64,000 nt of DNA from Symbiodinium sp. CCMP2592 (GCA_905221615.1 CAJNDT010004635.1:62001-126000), one strand, 5' to 3'. Numbered from the stretch's first letter, positions 43,990 to 53,940 are shown. Numbers and translations: made by a program. The notes: generated by a model from the letters alone, not told the origin.

Positions 43990-46900
43990 CAGTGTTGGTG
44001 CAGCCAGGGCTCCTTTCTCTCGTATCTGCATGCCCAGGCTCATTGCTGCCTATCCGCAAACTATTGCAGGTGCCGCCCTCCTCCTTGCCCTCCCGTTTTG
44101 GACACCGGACGGAGTTACTGTTGCGTGTGATCTCACACGCCTCACTGGGGTCGTCTTTGCTTTGCAATTGCCCCGAGTTGTCCGACGTGACGGCCTCCTT
44201 CGTGCCTTGGGTGTCGCTACAGATGCGCGCGTCGATCTCTATCTCAGAGACCTGCCCTGGCCCATGCCCCATGGGGCGGTCTATGACCTCCGTAACGGTG
44301 ATACTGTTGTTGTCACCCCTGCAGCACAGGCCGCGCATGCACCCATCCCCACAGGCTCACTCAGTGCGCGTCTTGCCTCAGCCGCTGCCTGGGATCCCAC
44401 TTGGGGTCCCGATGCCACCTATGCAGACACCGTATGGCTCCTTACCGAAGTTGGCCATTTCACTCATGTTGTACCACCCGGCAGGCGCTCCTTCTTTCGG
44501 GATGACGTCGCCGCGTTATTGGGTGTTCGTGCTGATCGCATCACCTTTGCGGCTCCCGATCCCGCCATCAGGGATCATGCTGAAAAAGGGGTTCTGTCGC
44601 TCAACGTCATTGCAGTGCTTGGCGACGAACCCCCTGACCTCGAAGTGCGCCAGGGTGGATCCCTGTGCTTCATCGACAGTCGACCGATCCTCACTGGCAT
44701 CTCCCGCATTACTGTGCATGGAGGAGGTTTGGACACTGCACGCCTCCACCGGCGCTTTGATCCGCGCTGTCCTGTCGGATATCGACTGTGCCGTCTACAC
44801 CCCGACCATGGGCCATGCCTGCTCCCTCCTGTCTTAAATGTGCAGCATGGTGAGGTCATCGTCCTGTCGTTTATGCCAGCTGAAGCCAATCCCATTAATG
44901 TCCCTCCCGAGGACGGCCCCGGCCCTGGACAGGGTGGAGCGCCCCGTGGTCCTGCTGCTGCACCTCCCGCCGGTGATGCTGCCTCTCCTCCTGCCACCGA
45001 CAATCCGACATCGAGTACGGGGCAGACCGACGCCGGCACCGGTGGTACCCAGCGAGCCCGTGATGGCCCATCCTTCGACTGTATTGGCCTCTTTTCCGCC
45101 CGCAGGCAACCACACAGTGAACAATGTGTCAGTCGAGTTGTTACGTGGCGACAAGCTAGTTCTGTCTCCTACTTGGCGTTCACCTCTATCCTCCTGCATC
45201 TTGTTCACTGGGGCTTGTGTGCCCTGCGCGGTGCGGCTTCCACTGCAGGCTCACATCTTGTTGCCCCTGCCGTTGTGCCTCGTCGTGGCCGGCACCGCCC
45301 CTCACCCGGTCGGCGCCTCTGTCGGCCGACTGCACTCATCCTTGTCCTGATTGTTGCGGCTGCTCTGCCACTCGCCGCTGCGACCACTTCCGGTGGCACG
45401 CCTCCTGGCGCTGTATGCCACTCCTTCTGTGGCTCAGGCCTGGCCTATGCTGTTGGCCGCCTGTCACGCCCGGTTGCCACTCCTTGTCGAGCTCCTGCGG
45501 CCGTCGGGCATCCGCCAGGTACAGCAGATCCCACAGGTGCCCTTATTCGCCTGGATACTGCCACCCATGGGTTCGAATTGCCAAACGACCTGCCTACGTT
45601 GCTTGATCTCGCCGCCAGGCAGGACAACACCTGGGCACTGCGGGCCGTCACCCTGCTCGAGGGGCTCTTCCGGCACGGTGATGATGGTGATGATGGTACG
45701 CCGAGCTCGCCCTCTGTTGCACATGAGCCAGCTGCCGAAATCCCTCGGCCTTCACCCATTATCCAGCTTGCCTCAACAGTGCCACTCACTGCCTACCAAA
45801 GTAGCTGTCTTGAGTTACAGGCTCTGGTGCCTCCTGTTGCAGCTGCTACTGCTGTCGACTGGCTTGACAACGATCTCCGGCCACTGCTTACAGCACCGGA
45901 TACCTCCCCCGAGGTCCGCCATGCTATCCCAGCCATTACCAACTGGCATACCGCTGGCGGTGACGGGAGTCTTCTTCCCGCCCTCGTACACATCTATACC
46001 GACGGCTCTGCCCGCGGGACGCATGAGCCCCTCGCCAGTGCACCATGCGGCTGGGCCTTCAATGTATGGATTGAGACCGCTAGTGGTTGGTACTTCTATG
46101 GCTTCGCAGCAGGCACAGCTGTACCCCCTTTCACCCGTTTCCATCTTGGTGAGATGGATGACTCGCCTCTTACAAGCGAGCTTCTTGGAGCTGCCTGGGC
46201 ATTGGTCTGGGCTGCCGAATACGGCCCCACTTTCGCCTGCCCGCTGCATCTCCACTACGACTGTGCTGCTGCAGGTGAAGGCACCTTTGCTCAAGCAGTA
46301 CCCGCCAGTGTCCCCACGGTCACAGGGGGGCCCAGCCTCAGCCACGTCGCCGTTGCTCTCCGGCACATTGCAGCTGCCCGTGTTGCCCTTACCTCTGCAT
46401 ATGTGCCAGGGCACCGGGGCGCACTTGGCAACGAGATCAGTGATTCTCTTGCCAAGTACATCCGCCGGCAGGCCCTGCCTCTGGATGAACGTGTCCACCC
46501 CGACTGGCCAGCACACCTAGTACAACACGAGCTTCTAGACTGGGCCTGGCTCGCGCACGCCTGCGCTGCCGACCTGCCCACACTCTTTGCCTTTGAGTCT
46601 GAAGCTGGGCGCCTGCAAGCCCTCTGTCCACAGCCACGGCCCGCTCCACATTGTGGAGTTACCCAGACCGCCGACGATACCGTCGCACCCGTGCGGTATT
46701 GCATTAAGGCAGTCACGTTCAACATTCTTACCCTACTCGAAAGCACACACGCCAAGCGTCGTGTCCAGACGCATGCTGGCCTTCGAATGATGGGACGGCG
46801 ACATGTCATCCTGCGACAGTTGCAATCGCAGGATGTGCTTTTTGCGGGGCTCCAAGAGACACGAGTACAGGATACCGCTCTGCTTCCCGACCGGACCCAC

Positions 46901-49900
46901 ATACTCCTCCATTCCGGGGCAAGCGAGGCCGGACATTACGGTTGTGCCCTCTGGATCAGTAAAACTGTTCCTTATGCACATGTCAATGGCAAGCCTATGT
47001 GCATAGAACCTCGGCACTGCACTGTTTCGGCCACCTCGCCGCGGCATTTAGTTGTCTGTGTAGAGGCGCCACACCTTCGTCTTGGCGTGCTCGTTGTCCA
47101 TGCGCCCTCCGACCCCCACGATGACAAAGGAGTGCTACATGCCTTTTGGGCGGCTCGTACCCTCGAGCTTGGCAAACTGCCCAACGATGTGCCAGTTTTG
47201 CTTCTTGCCGATGCCAATTCTCGCCTCGGCAGCCTTGAGAGCGAGGCTGTTGGGCCGCACCACCCCGAAGATGAGACGCCTGCTGCGTCACATTTTCATA
47301 GCTTTCTGCTACGTAATGGTCTTTGGCTGCCAGCCACCTTCGCTGGCCTGCACAGCGGCCCGTCTTGGACCTGGCAGTCCCCACGTGGGGACCAGCATCG
47401 CCTCGACTACATCGGCCTTCCGCAATCTTGGGCCACTTTTTCCTGCCGCTCCCGTGTCTGGTACACCTTTGAGGCTTTGCAACAACGTAGTGACCATCTG
47501 CCGGTCATAATCGAGTGCTCTTTCGCGCGCGAAAGCAGCTCGCGCGCATCTGCTGCATTTCGCCGTGTTGCTTGTCGGCCTAACGACTTGGATCCCACCA
47601 TTGACAAACAGGCATTTTGCCATGCACTATCGGCTGCCCCGCCAGTCGACTGGTCTGTCAATGTGGACAGCCACTATTGCGCCTTTGTTTCCAATTGGAC
47701 GGCCGCGGGCCGTGCGCAACAGCCCCGGTCTACCCCCAAGCCGCAACAAAGCTTCCTAACCGCGCCTACCCTTGCCATTATTCGTCGACGCAAGGATACG
47801 CGCATAGCCCTACGTGCCGCCGAGAAAGAGCTGCATCGGCGCTTGCTTGTCGCTGGTTTTGCAGCCTTTACTCACCTGCATGCTGCCTCAGCCCTCAACA
47901 CCGGCTCTGCAGCAGCCACATGGGCCTGGATTAGGGGTGCCAACCACAACATTGCCTTGGCGTGGAGCCGCCTCCATCGGCTCTGTACTGAAGCCCGCCA
48001 GGCCGTCAAAGCAGACCGCTGCCACTACTTGCAGAAGCTGGTTTCTGAAGTTGGGCAAGCTGACCTCCGAGACCCGCGACATCTGTACCAGTGTGTGCGG
48101 AGGGCCTTTCCTAAAGCCGCCTCTGCCAAACGGTCTCGTTTTACCCCGCTCCCTGCCGTCGCACTTGCCGATGGCACTCTCGCCGTCACCGGGGCAGAAA
48201 GGGCAGCGCGCTGGCGTAGCCATTTTGCAGCCCAAGAAGGCGGTGTCGACATTTCTCCTGCGGACTACAGCGCCGGCTTCGCTGTCGACGCCGCCCGAAG
48301 CACTGCGCCCGCCGTCTTCGACCCACGACTGCTGCCCTCGCTCACAGAGCTCGAGACATCCGTGCTCCAACTCAAACGGGGCAAGGCTGCTGGCCCAGAC
48401 GGTGTGACATCAGAGCTCCTAAAATTAGCGGTACCCACCGCTGCGCGGCAGCTGCTGCCTCTCTTCGTCAAAAGCTTACTCACCGTCCGCGAGCCCATTG
48501 AGTTTAAGGGAGGAGCTCTAATGACGCTCACCAAGAAGGCGGCATCTGCCTTCGAGTGCGATCGCTATCGCAGCATTCTGCTATCGAGCGTTCCTGGGAA
48601 ACTCTTGCATAAGAGCCTTCGCAGACGCATCACTCCTCTGCTCCTCCAACACAGCCCTGACCTTATGGGCGGAGTCCATCCAGGGGTTGGGGTGGACTCG
48701 ATTGCGACTGCAGTACGGAGCTATCAAGCACACGTGCATGCTAGTGGAGAGCACCCCGCTGTTGTGTTTTTCGACGTTCGTGCAGCCTACTACCAAGTTG
48801 TACGCGAGACTCTCACCAGCGATGCACCGGACGACTCCATCCTTCAGTCTCTCTTCTGCAAGCTTGGGGTCCCTCCTGATGCGCTCGCCGAGCTCCGCGA
48901 CCACCTTGCCAGTTTGAATCACCTCATCGACAGCAACGGCTCCCTCCATCTCGAAGCCTTCACGCGCGAGCTCTTCAAGGGCACCTGGTTTCGGCTTGAC
49001 CAGCATGTGGATTTAGTCGCCACCTCGGCCGGCGTTAGACCAGGCGATCCGTTGGCCGATGTGTTCTTTGCCCTGAGTTTCAGCGCTTATTTGCGCTCAG
49101 TGCAAGCCTTCCTGAGACAACAGTCACTGAGTACAGTGCTGCCGCCTTGCACTACTCTCTTGCCGGTCGACGGTCTTGAAACCGAACGCGAACTCTCCCC
49201 TGCCTCCTGGGCGGACGATTTCGCTGCCATGTTGTCTGCAACCAGTCCCGCCCAGGTCGTTCGCAAGGTGCAGGCCACTACGTCTGCTTTCTTGACCCAT
49301 GCCACCGCCATAGGTATGCAGCTTTCGTTTGCCGTTGACAAAACCGCCGCTCTGCTGCCGCCTACAGTGCTTTTCGCCGATGTTTGTGACCTCCCTCCTT
49401 CTGGGGCCGCCTATGAGCATGCCATACTGGTCTACGACAGTATCGCACTGCGCACTGTTCATTTGCCTGCGGTACAGGCATACAAGCATCTCGGTGGGAT
49501 CGTCACCTGCAACGCGCCACTTCTGCCTGAGATCTATTACCGGTTCTCACAGTGCACCTGGACGCTGCGGCCGCTGCGTGGCACCCTCTTTGGCAACCCC
49601 AGCATACCCCTTCCTCTTCGGCGAGCCTTGCTCGGCTCCCTTGTTGCCACCAAGTTCACGTACGGCTCCGCCACCATGGAACTGCACGTTGCCTACCAAT
49701 GGCGGCTCTGGGCCCGCCTGTACACTTCCATCTGGAAGGCGTTGCAACCGCGATCCTCTGCCGCCGACAAAATCCACTCCTATGAAGTGCTTCGGCAGGC
49801 CAATGCCCTCGCTCCGCCACTTGCGCTTGCGAAAGCCAGGGCCAGCCTGTACCTGAGGGTTCTCGAACATGGGCCCCAGACACTCCTCCACCTTTGGTGG

Positions 49901-50692
49901 CTGCAGTGGGAAGCCACGCCGGCACGATCATGGCTCGCCATGCTACAAGGCGACCTGGAGTACGTTGCCATGTACTGCCCTGCCGTCCAGCTCCTGCTGG
50001 ACTCGCCTTGTCCACTTGTAGCACTCACTGAGACAATGCTCCAGGATCGCACCTGGTGGCGCCGGCAACTGAATGCAGCGGCCAGGATCTATTTTGCTGA
50101 CCTTGAGCGATGGGCCCAAGGCCGCCGCAATACTGCTGCCTGCCCACTGATCCCTCCTCCTTCCGCGGACGCCTACTATCGATGTCCCTTTTGCACAGCT
50201 AGTTTCCCGCTGAAGAAGCATCTCAGCGTTCACATAGCCCGCCACCATGGGTTACCTGCGCCCAAGCGGCTCTTTGCGCCCCATGCTACCTGTCTCGCCT
50301 GCCTTAAGCATTTTCACTCCATTCCCCGGCTGCAGAACCACCTCAAGAGTGTGCCACGCTGTCTTGAGCGCGTGCACCTCTTAATGCCACCCTTGGAGTT
50401 GTCTGCTGTAAGAGCTATTGAGCAAGCTGACCGGGCACACCAAAAGCGGCTTAAAACGGGCTGCTGGCAAGCTTTCGATGCTAACAAGCCAGTGCTCCAG
50501 GCGCTCGGCCCTCTACAACCTACGCGTGCTGAACTGCTCAGCGCGCTAGGAGAAGAGGCGCCACTCTCACTACTGGCACAGCCGCCACCGAACCCTGCTT
50601 TTACGGCATGGGTGTGTAACGACATCCACGGCCGCACACGTGAGCCACCCCGGGCAGGCACACGCAGTTTCTGGTGGCAACGTATCCAGTAG
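43925..50692 (+). CDS. LINE ORF2 segment 4: module 4, RNase H, endonuclease, reverse transcriptase, zinc fingers
   Basis: A 2,220-residue frame from the ATG at 44,030 (numbering below). Module 4A ends LRNGDTVVVTP near residue 104, and 4B ends QHGEVIVLSFMPAE near 286. Two hydrophobic stretches lie near residues 380 and 440. RNase H has all four acidic residues: D658 (IYTDGSARG), E717, D744 and D805 (GNEISDSLAK). AP-type endonuclease: N898, E943 (LQETRVQD), D1061/N1063 (LADANSRLG), RLDYIGL and S-D1155-H1156. Reverse transcriptase: fingers GKAAGPDGVTSELLKL (from about 1450), DRYRSILLSSVPGKLL, D1582 (FFDVRAAYYQV), VRPGDPLADVFF and the ADD motif D1729/D1730 (SWADDFAAML). A C2H2 finger (CPFC...HLSVHIARHH, from C2052) is followed by CLAC...HLKSVPRC. 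This enzymatic core appears intact. RNase H upstream of the endonuclease is not the usual LINE order. Confidence 0.9.
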   Translation, partial: HRTTVQSHARLPVGCPDSLALDSVGAARAPFSRICMPRLIAAYPQTIAGAALLLALPFWTPDGVTVACDLTRLTGVVFALQLPRVVRRDGLLRALGVATDARVDLYLRDLPWPMPHGAVYDLRNGDTVVVTPAAQAAHAPIPTGSLSARLASAAAWDPTWGPDATYADTVWLLTEVGHFTHVVPPGRRSFFRDDVAALLGVRADRITFAAPDPAIRDHAEKGVLSLNVIAVLGDEPPDLEVRQGGSLCFIDSRPILTGISRITVHGGGLDTARLHRRFDPRCPVGYRLCRLHPDHGPCLLPPVLNVQHGEVIVLSFMPAEANPINVPPEDGPGPGQGGAPRGPAAAPPAGDAASPPATDNPTSSTGQTDAGTGGTQRARDGPSFDCIGLFSARRQPHSEQCVSRVVTWRQASSVSYLAFTSILLHLVHWGLCALRGAASTAGSHLVAPAVVPRRGRHRPSPGRRLCRPTALILVLIVAAALPLAAATTSGGTPPGAVCHSFCGSGLAYAVGRLSRPVATPCRAPAAVGHPPGTADPTGALIRLDTATHGFELPNDLPTLLDLAARQDNTWALRAVTLLEGLFRHGDDGDDGTPSSPSVAHEPAAEIPRPSPIIQLASTVPLTAYQSSCLELQALVPPVAAATAVDWLDNDLRPLLTAPDTSPEVRHAIPAITNWHTAGGDGSLLPALVHIYTDGSARGTHEPLASAPCGWAFNVWIETASGWYFYGFAAGTAVPPFTRFHLGEMDDSPLTSELLGAAWALVWAAEYGPTFACPLHLHYDCAAAGEGTFAQAVPASVPTVTGGPSLSHVAVALRHIAAARVALTSAYVPGHRGALGNEISDSLAKYIRRQALPLDERVHPDWPAHLVQHELLDWAWLAHACAADLPTLFAFESEAGRLQALCPQPRPAPHCGVTQTADDTVAPVRYCIKAVTFNILTLLESTHAKRRVQTHAGLRMMGRRHVILRQLQSQDVLFAGLQETRVQDTALLPDRTHILLHSGASEAGHYGCALWISKTVPYAHVNGKPMCIEPRHCTVSATSPRHLVVCVEAPHLRLGVLVVHAPSDPHDDKGVLHAFWAARTLELGKLPNDVPVLLLADANSRLGSLESEAVGPHHPEDETPAASHFHSFLLRNGLWLPATFAGLHSGPSWTWQSPRGDQHRLDYIGLPQSWATFSCRSRVWYTFEALQQRSDHLPVIIECSFARESSSRASAAFRRVACRPNDLDPTIDKQAFCHALSAAPPVDWSVNVDSHYCAFVSNWTAAGRAQQPRSTPKPQQSFLTAPTLAIIRRRKDTRIALRAAEKELHRRLLVAGFAAFTHLHAASALNTGSAAATWAWIRGANHNIALAWSRLHRLCTEARQAVKADRCHYLQKLVSEVGQADLRDPRHLYQCVRRAFPKAASAKRSRFTPLPAVALADGTLAVTGAERAARWRSHFAAQEGGVDISPADYSAGFAVDAARSTAPAVFDPRLLPSLTELETSVLQLKRGKAAGPDGVTSELLKLAVPTAARQLLPLFVKSLLTVREPIEFKGGALMTLTKKAASAFECDRYRSILLSSVPGKLLHKSLRRRITPLLLQHSPDLMGGVHPGVGVDSIATAVRSYQAHVHASGEHPAVVFFDVRAAYYQVVRETLTSDAPDDSILQSLFCKLGVPPDALAELRDHLASLNHLIDSNGSLHLEAFTRELFKGTWFRLDQHVDLVATSAGVRPGDPLADVFFALSFSAYLRSVQAFLRQQSLSTVLPPCTTLLPVDGLETERELSPASWADDFAAMLSATSPAQVVRKVQATTSAFLTHATAIGMQLSFAVDKTAALLPPTVLFADVCDLPPSGAAYEHAILVYDSIALRTVHLPAVQAYKHLGGIVTCNAPLLPEIYYRFSQCTWTLRPLRGTLFGNPSIPLPLRRALLGSLVATKFTYGSATMELHVAYQWRLWARLYTSIWKALQPRSSAADKIHSYEVLRQANALAPPLALAKARASLYLRVLEHGPQTLLHLWWLQWEATPARSWLAMLQGDLEYVAMYCPAVQLLLDSPCPLVALTETMLQDRTWWRRQLNAAARIYFADLERWAQGRRNTAACPLIPPPSADAYYRCPFCTASFPLKKHLSVHIARHHGLPAPKRLFAPHATCLACLKHFHSIPRLQNHLKSVPRCLERVHLLMPPLELSAVRAIEQADRAHQKRLKTGCWQAFDANKPVLQALGPLQPTRAELLSALGEEAPLSLLAQPPPNPAFTAWVCNDIHGRTREPPRAGTRSFWWQRIQ

Positions 50693-50762
50693 TTATTTCA
50701 CCGTTTCACCTCGAATTCAATGCTTCGGATGCGTCTGTCGACTCTGCAATCCGCCGAGAAAA

Positions 50763-50774
50763 AAGGCCCGAAAG
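50763..50774. repeat. Target-site duplication, right copy
   Basis: AAGGCCCGAAAG, directly after the terminal A-run of the LINE and identical to 36,878-36,889. Confidence 0.85.
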
Positions 50775-51072
50775 CCTCCACTGTTCAACCTCCAGACTCG
50801 CGACCCTGAACACAAGGCACTTTGTACCACTGGGATCAGGTCTAACCAAACCTTCCACCCCACCATCCTGTTGATCAAGGAGCAGGCATGAGCACTCAAA
50901 ACCCCTAATTTTCGGAAACTCCTTTCGGATACTCTAAATCCCTATAAAGCCCCTTGAAGGAACCCTTATAGTACCCCTTTAGTTGAGTCTACAACCCCAA
51001 AACCCGGGGAAGCCTGGAGGATGCAACGGCGTCGATGAACCGCCTTCGCCTGTTTTGGGATTGTTCGTGCTT

Positions 51073-51173
51073 CGGTTGATGATATAAATCCTGCATGACC
51101 CATAATAAGGAATATGCCATACTTCCCATCGTTCAGGGTCCTTGAGGTAATGCAGGATTTTTACCATCAACCG
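51073..51173. mobile_element. MITE family C, copy 2
   Basis: Ends CGGTTGATGATATAAATCCT and the inverse of AGGATTTTTACCATCAACCG. Interior CCCATAATAAGGAATATGCC is close to copy 3. It lies about 300 bases after the LINE 3' end. Confidence 0.8.
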
Positions 51174-52079
51174 TTGCACTTGGGAAGTTCGAGTCCAGGC
51201 TTTGGGGTTTCAGGATTTGGGGCTTAGGCTCTGTATTTTGGATTCAAGTTAAGGGTTTAGGGCCAGGCAGGCCCACGCAGAGTTGGATTCGGGGTTCATA
51301 CAGGCCCTATGGCCTTACTGTAGGTCAGGACCACCAGGGTAAAAGGCCTCATGAAACTGCGAGCGCGGAGGATTTCGAGAGGGATGCCTGAGGCTAAACA
51401 ACCCTCGACCGCAAAGCGCAAATCCTGCATGAAAGCTGAAACCCTGCACTCGAACTCCTTCTACATCCTCACCCACACCCAAAAGCCCCGTTTAAAGGGT
51501 GGGGAGGGGAGGCTGCTGGCCTTCATCAGACTCAGCTCCGCCATTCGACCCTGCATGACGCTGTGCTGTTCGCTCCACTGGGCGATGCACGCCGTCATGG
51601 CCAACGAGGCACTGTCGGAGCTTCGGATTTGTGCGGTTTAGAGTCATTTGCTTAAAGGGCTTTTAGATTTAGAGCTAAAGCGGTAGAAAGAACGCCAAAA
51701 TCTCACAAAACGAAGCTTTCCAAATATCTTCTGAAATCCTTCCGGCTAGAGGCCATCTTCCCGTTTACGAGCGCAACAGCTCTAGCTGCTCGAGACATTC
51801 AACTCAAGCAAGTCTACAAGATGTGGTCAATCCGACATGTCGAACTCTTCTTGTGGATTCCGCGATGTCCTTTTGAAACGTGTGGTGCTGAAGCAAATGC
51901 CATATGACGATATTCTGTCCTTTTAGCAGAGCATCTGACATGAATCCGCATCGCTCCAGAGCCCTACTAGCATCAAGCAAAACATGTGACTGTGACCGAG
52001 ATGTGAAGGCCATTGGTCCGTGGCAGCGAGCGTCTATCAGAACCCTCAACCTGTTTTTGCAGCTTAAACACTAACCCTG

Positions 52080-52163
52080 GGCATCAAAATAGCCCAAAAG
52101 CTTGGTTAGTATGGTCTTTGGGCCCAAAAGCCTTAATATATGAGTCCTTGGATGCCTGGGGTA
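52080..52163. mobile_element. MITE family F, copy 2
   Basis: CAAAATAGCCCAAAAGC, then ATGGTCTTTGGGCCCAAAAG and CCTTAATATATGAGTCCTTG. Same orientation as the copy at 35,329; the copy at 60,258 is inverted. Confidence 0.75.
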
Positions 52164-52890
52164 AACCCTGAACCGTATCACTTGGGTGAACCCGAGGAAC
52201 GAGGAAGATCTGAGACAAACCTGCCGGAGAGGCGAAGATGCCTCGGCAAGCTCTCCAACGGAAGCTGGGTTCTTGCTAAGGGATCTAATTCAAAGTTACC
52301 ATCATGGGGATAAGGGTTCCTTCTTCTGGGTTCGGCGCTTTAAGGCTCTCTGGGCTCTAGTTTGAAGGCTTTTGGACGCAAAGCAAAGATCGCCCTTTTG
52401 CACAAAGGCTTGATTGGAGCTCGCTCGGCCCTGAAACCTAAGACCACATGCTCCCAAGAGCTTTGCAACAATGTGGAGACTTCGGGGGACGGAAGGCCAG
52501 CTCATGCCCTTTTTGCCCTGGCTTCTTCCTTGAGTTTAAGGCTCGGGGGCTCAGGATTTGGTCCAGGGTTTAAGAAGTTTACGGTTTGGGTTTAGGGTTA
52601 GAGGCCCGGACGGTTTCAGGGGTTCACTATACTTGTGCTCAAGCCCCACTTGAGTTCATCATCCATATCCAACACATCCGCTCATAACGTATCCGTACTA
52701 ACCCACTATGTTATCTAGCAGTATGTAGGTCTTCAGTCCCGTCTATCAACCGCAGAGGTTTCCTTCGGATACTAGGCAGCCCTATTGGAAGCGATTTTTC
52801 AGGGTTTGGGGTTTACGATGGCAACTGCCTGGAGCTGCCTCAGTATTGCTGGGGTGCTCGGTCGCAGGGCCCGGTACTCTTGCTGGTGTT

Positions 52891-52985
52891 GCTGTTGATG
52901 ATATAAATCCAGCATCACCCATAAAAAAGAATATGCCAGTATTCCCATAGTTTAGGTTAAGGTGCTGGAGGATTTACATCATCAG
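52891..52985. mobile_element. MITE family C, copy 3
   Basis: Ends GCTGTTGATGATATAAATCC and the inverse of GGATTTACATCATCAGC. Interior AAAAAAGAATATGCCAGTAT. It is shorter than copy 2 by a small internal deletion before AAGGTGCTGG. Confidence 0.8.
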
Positions 52986-53940
52986 CCGTAGTGCTTGGGG
53001 TGACATCTCTGGCATCCTCTAAGGTGATGGTGGCTGGTTGCCCAGCCGCGCCACACCCTCGTGTAATGGGGACATCACAGCAGCTAACAAGCTCGCGTGC
53101 GTCCACACAGGTCCAAGACACTCCGGCACTTGAAGGCGCCTAGTGACACTTCATGTTGCTACTATGAGCTCATGGCTGCTATCAATCTGTCCTTCTGTGC
53201 GTTATGACGTGGGTTTTGCACGTCCCCCAGTGAGGCTCGCCTCGATTACGGGGTTGCCTCTGGTTCTGTGAATGAGCTCGCAGGCTTACCAACTTTCAGC
53301 TGGTTTTGCTGGTCCCACACTCCCGAACCCTAAGCCCCAAACCCCCAAAGTCCTGTTAGGCCTGAGCCCTGAGTCGCACCTCTACTTGCAGATTAGGAGC
53401 TTCCATAGTATGCTGTCTTGTGCGAGACTGTCCGCCCGTCAACCTGATGGCACTTGCATTTACGCTCTCGCAACTCGGACAAGCCAGACGAGGTCTCTCG
53501 GTGCATAGTGCTTTGACTGGCCAGTTCTGGAGCTGATAAACAGTACTTGCATGTAGGGTTGGGGGTTTAGGCTTTAGGCAATTGCGGGAGTGCCGGCGGT
53601 GGTTTGGGGAGAGAGAAACCTCGTTGGCTACTCCCCCCGTACAAGAAGTGGATTCACGGTGGTCTCACGATCTGCAGCAAATCCTTTACCGTCACCATTG
53701 TGCTTCAGGCAGCGCAACGTAGTTAATATGCTACGTACGACACTGCACGGTTCCCGTCGAAGAAGGAACCGCGAGGAATGCTAATCCTAATCATTCCGAC
53801 ATTTGTATGGGCCCCTGTCATGACTGACCCCGCCTTCACCGGTACAATCTGACGGGAGAGTGGAACCGTGAAGCGGCGGCAAGAAACGACCTCGAGGGTT
53901 GAGAGTACTAGAATGGTGCAGGATGTAGGGTTTACCTTAA

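Larger units (their letters stand above)
36890..50762 (+). mobile_element. Giant LINE-type retrotransposon with 12-bp target-site duplication
   Basis: The element is bounded by the perfect direct repeat AAGGCCCGAAAG at 36,878-36,889 and 50,763-50,774, and its 3' end is CCGCCGAG followed by a six-A run that overlaps the repeat. This is the signature of target-primed reverse transcription. Length is about 13.9 kb, roughly twice that of common LINEs. It contains a 5' UTR of about 180 bases, ORF1 (coiled coil), a pyrimidine-rich inter-ORF region, a giant ORF2 with repeated modules, RNase H, AP-type endonuclease, reverse transcriptase and zinc fingers, and a 70-base 3' UTR. ORF2 is broken by three frameshifts, so this copy is probably inactive unless they are assembly errors. 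It is C-rich on the coding strand, unlike its flanks. No LTRs were seen. Confidence 0.9.
50775..53930. other. Non-coding stretch with MITEs, no convincing gene
   Basis: Short ORFs only. It contains the MITEs listed at 51,073, 52,080 and 52,891 and scattered TTTAGGG words. A stretch at 51,346-51,641 (96-residue + strand frame) and one at 51,804-52,049 on the minus strand were examined; neither shows domain or splice support. Confidence 0.5.

Noticed and set aside
42011..46902. Antisense and alternate-frame ORFs within the LINE (for example 45,351-46,520 + and 45,815-46,516 -)
   Set aside because: Shadows of the ORF2 frame. GC-rich composition depletes stops, and catalytic motifs occur only in the chosen frame.
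36890..50762. LTR retrotransposon or virus
   Set aside because: No long terminal repeats, protease or integrase. The AP-type endonuclease, A-run and target duplication indicate a LINE.
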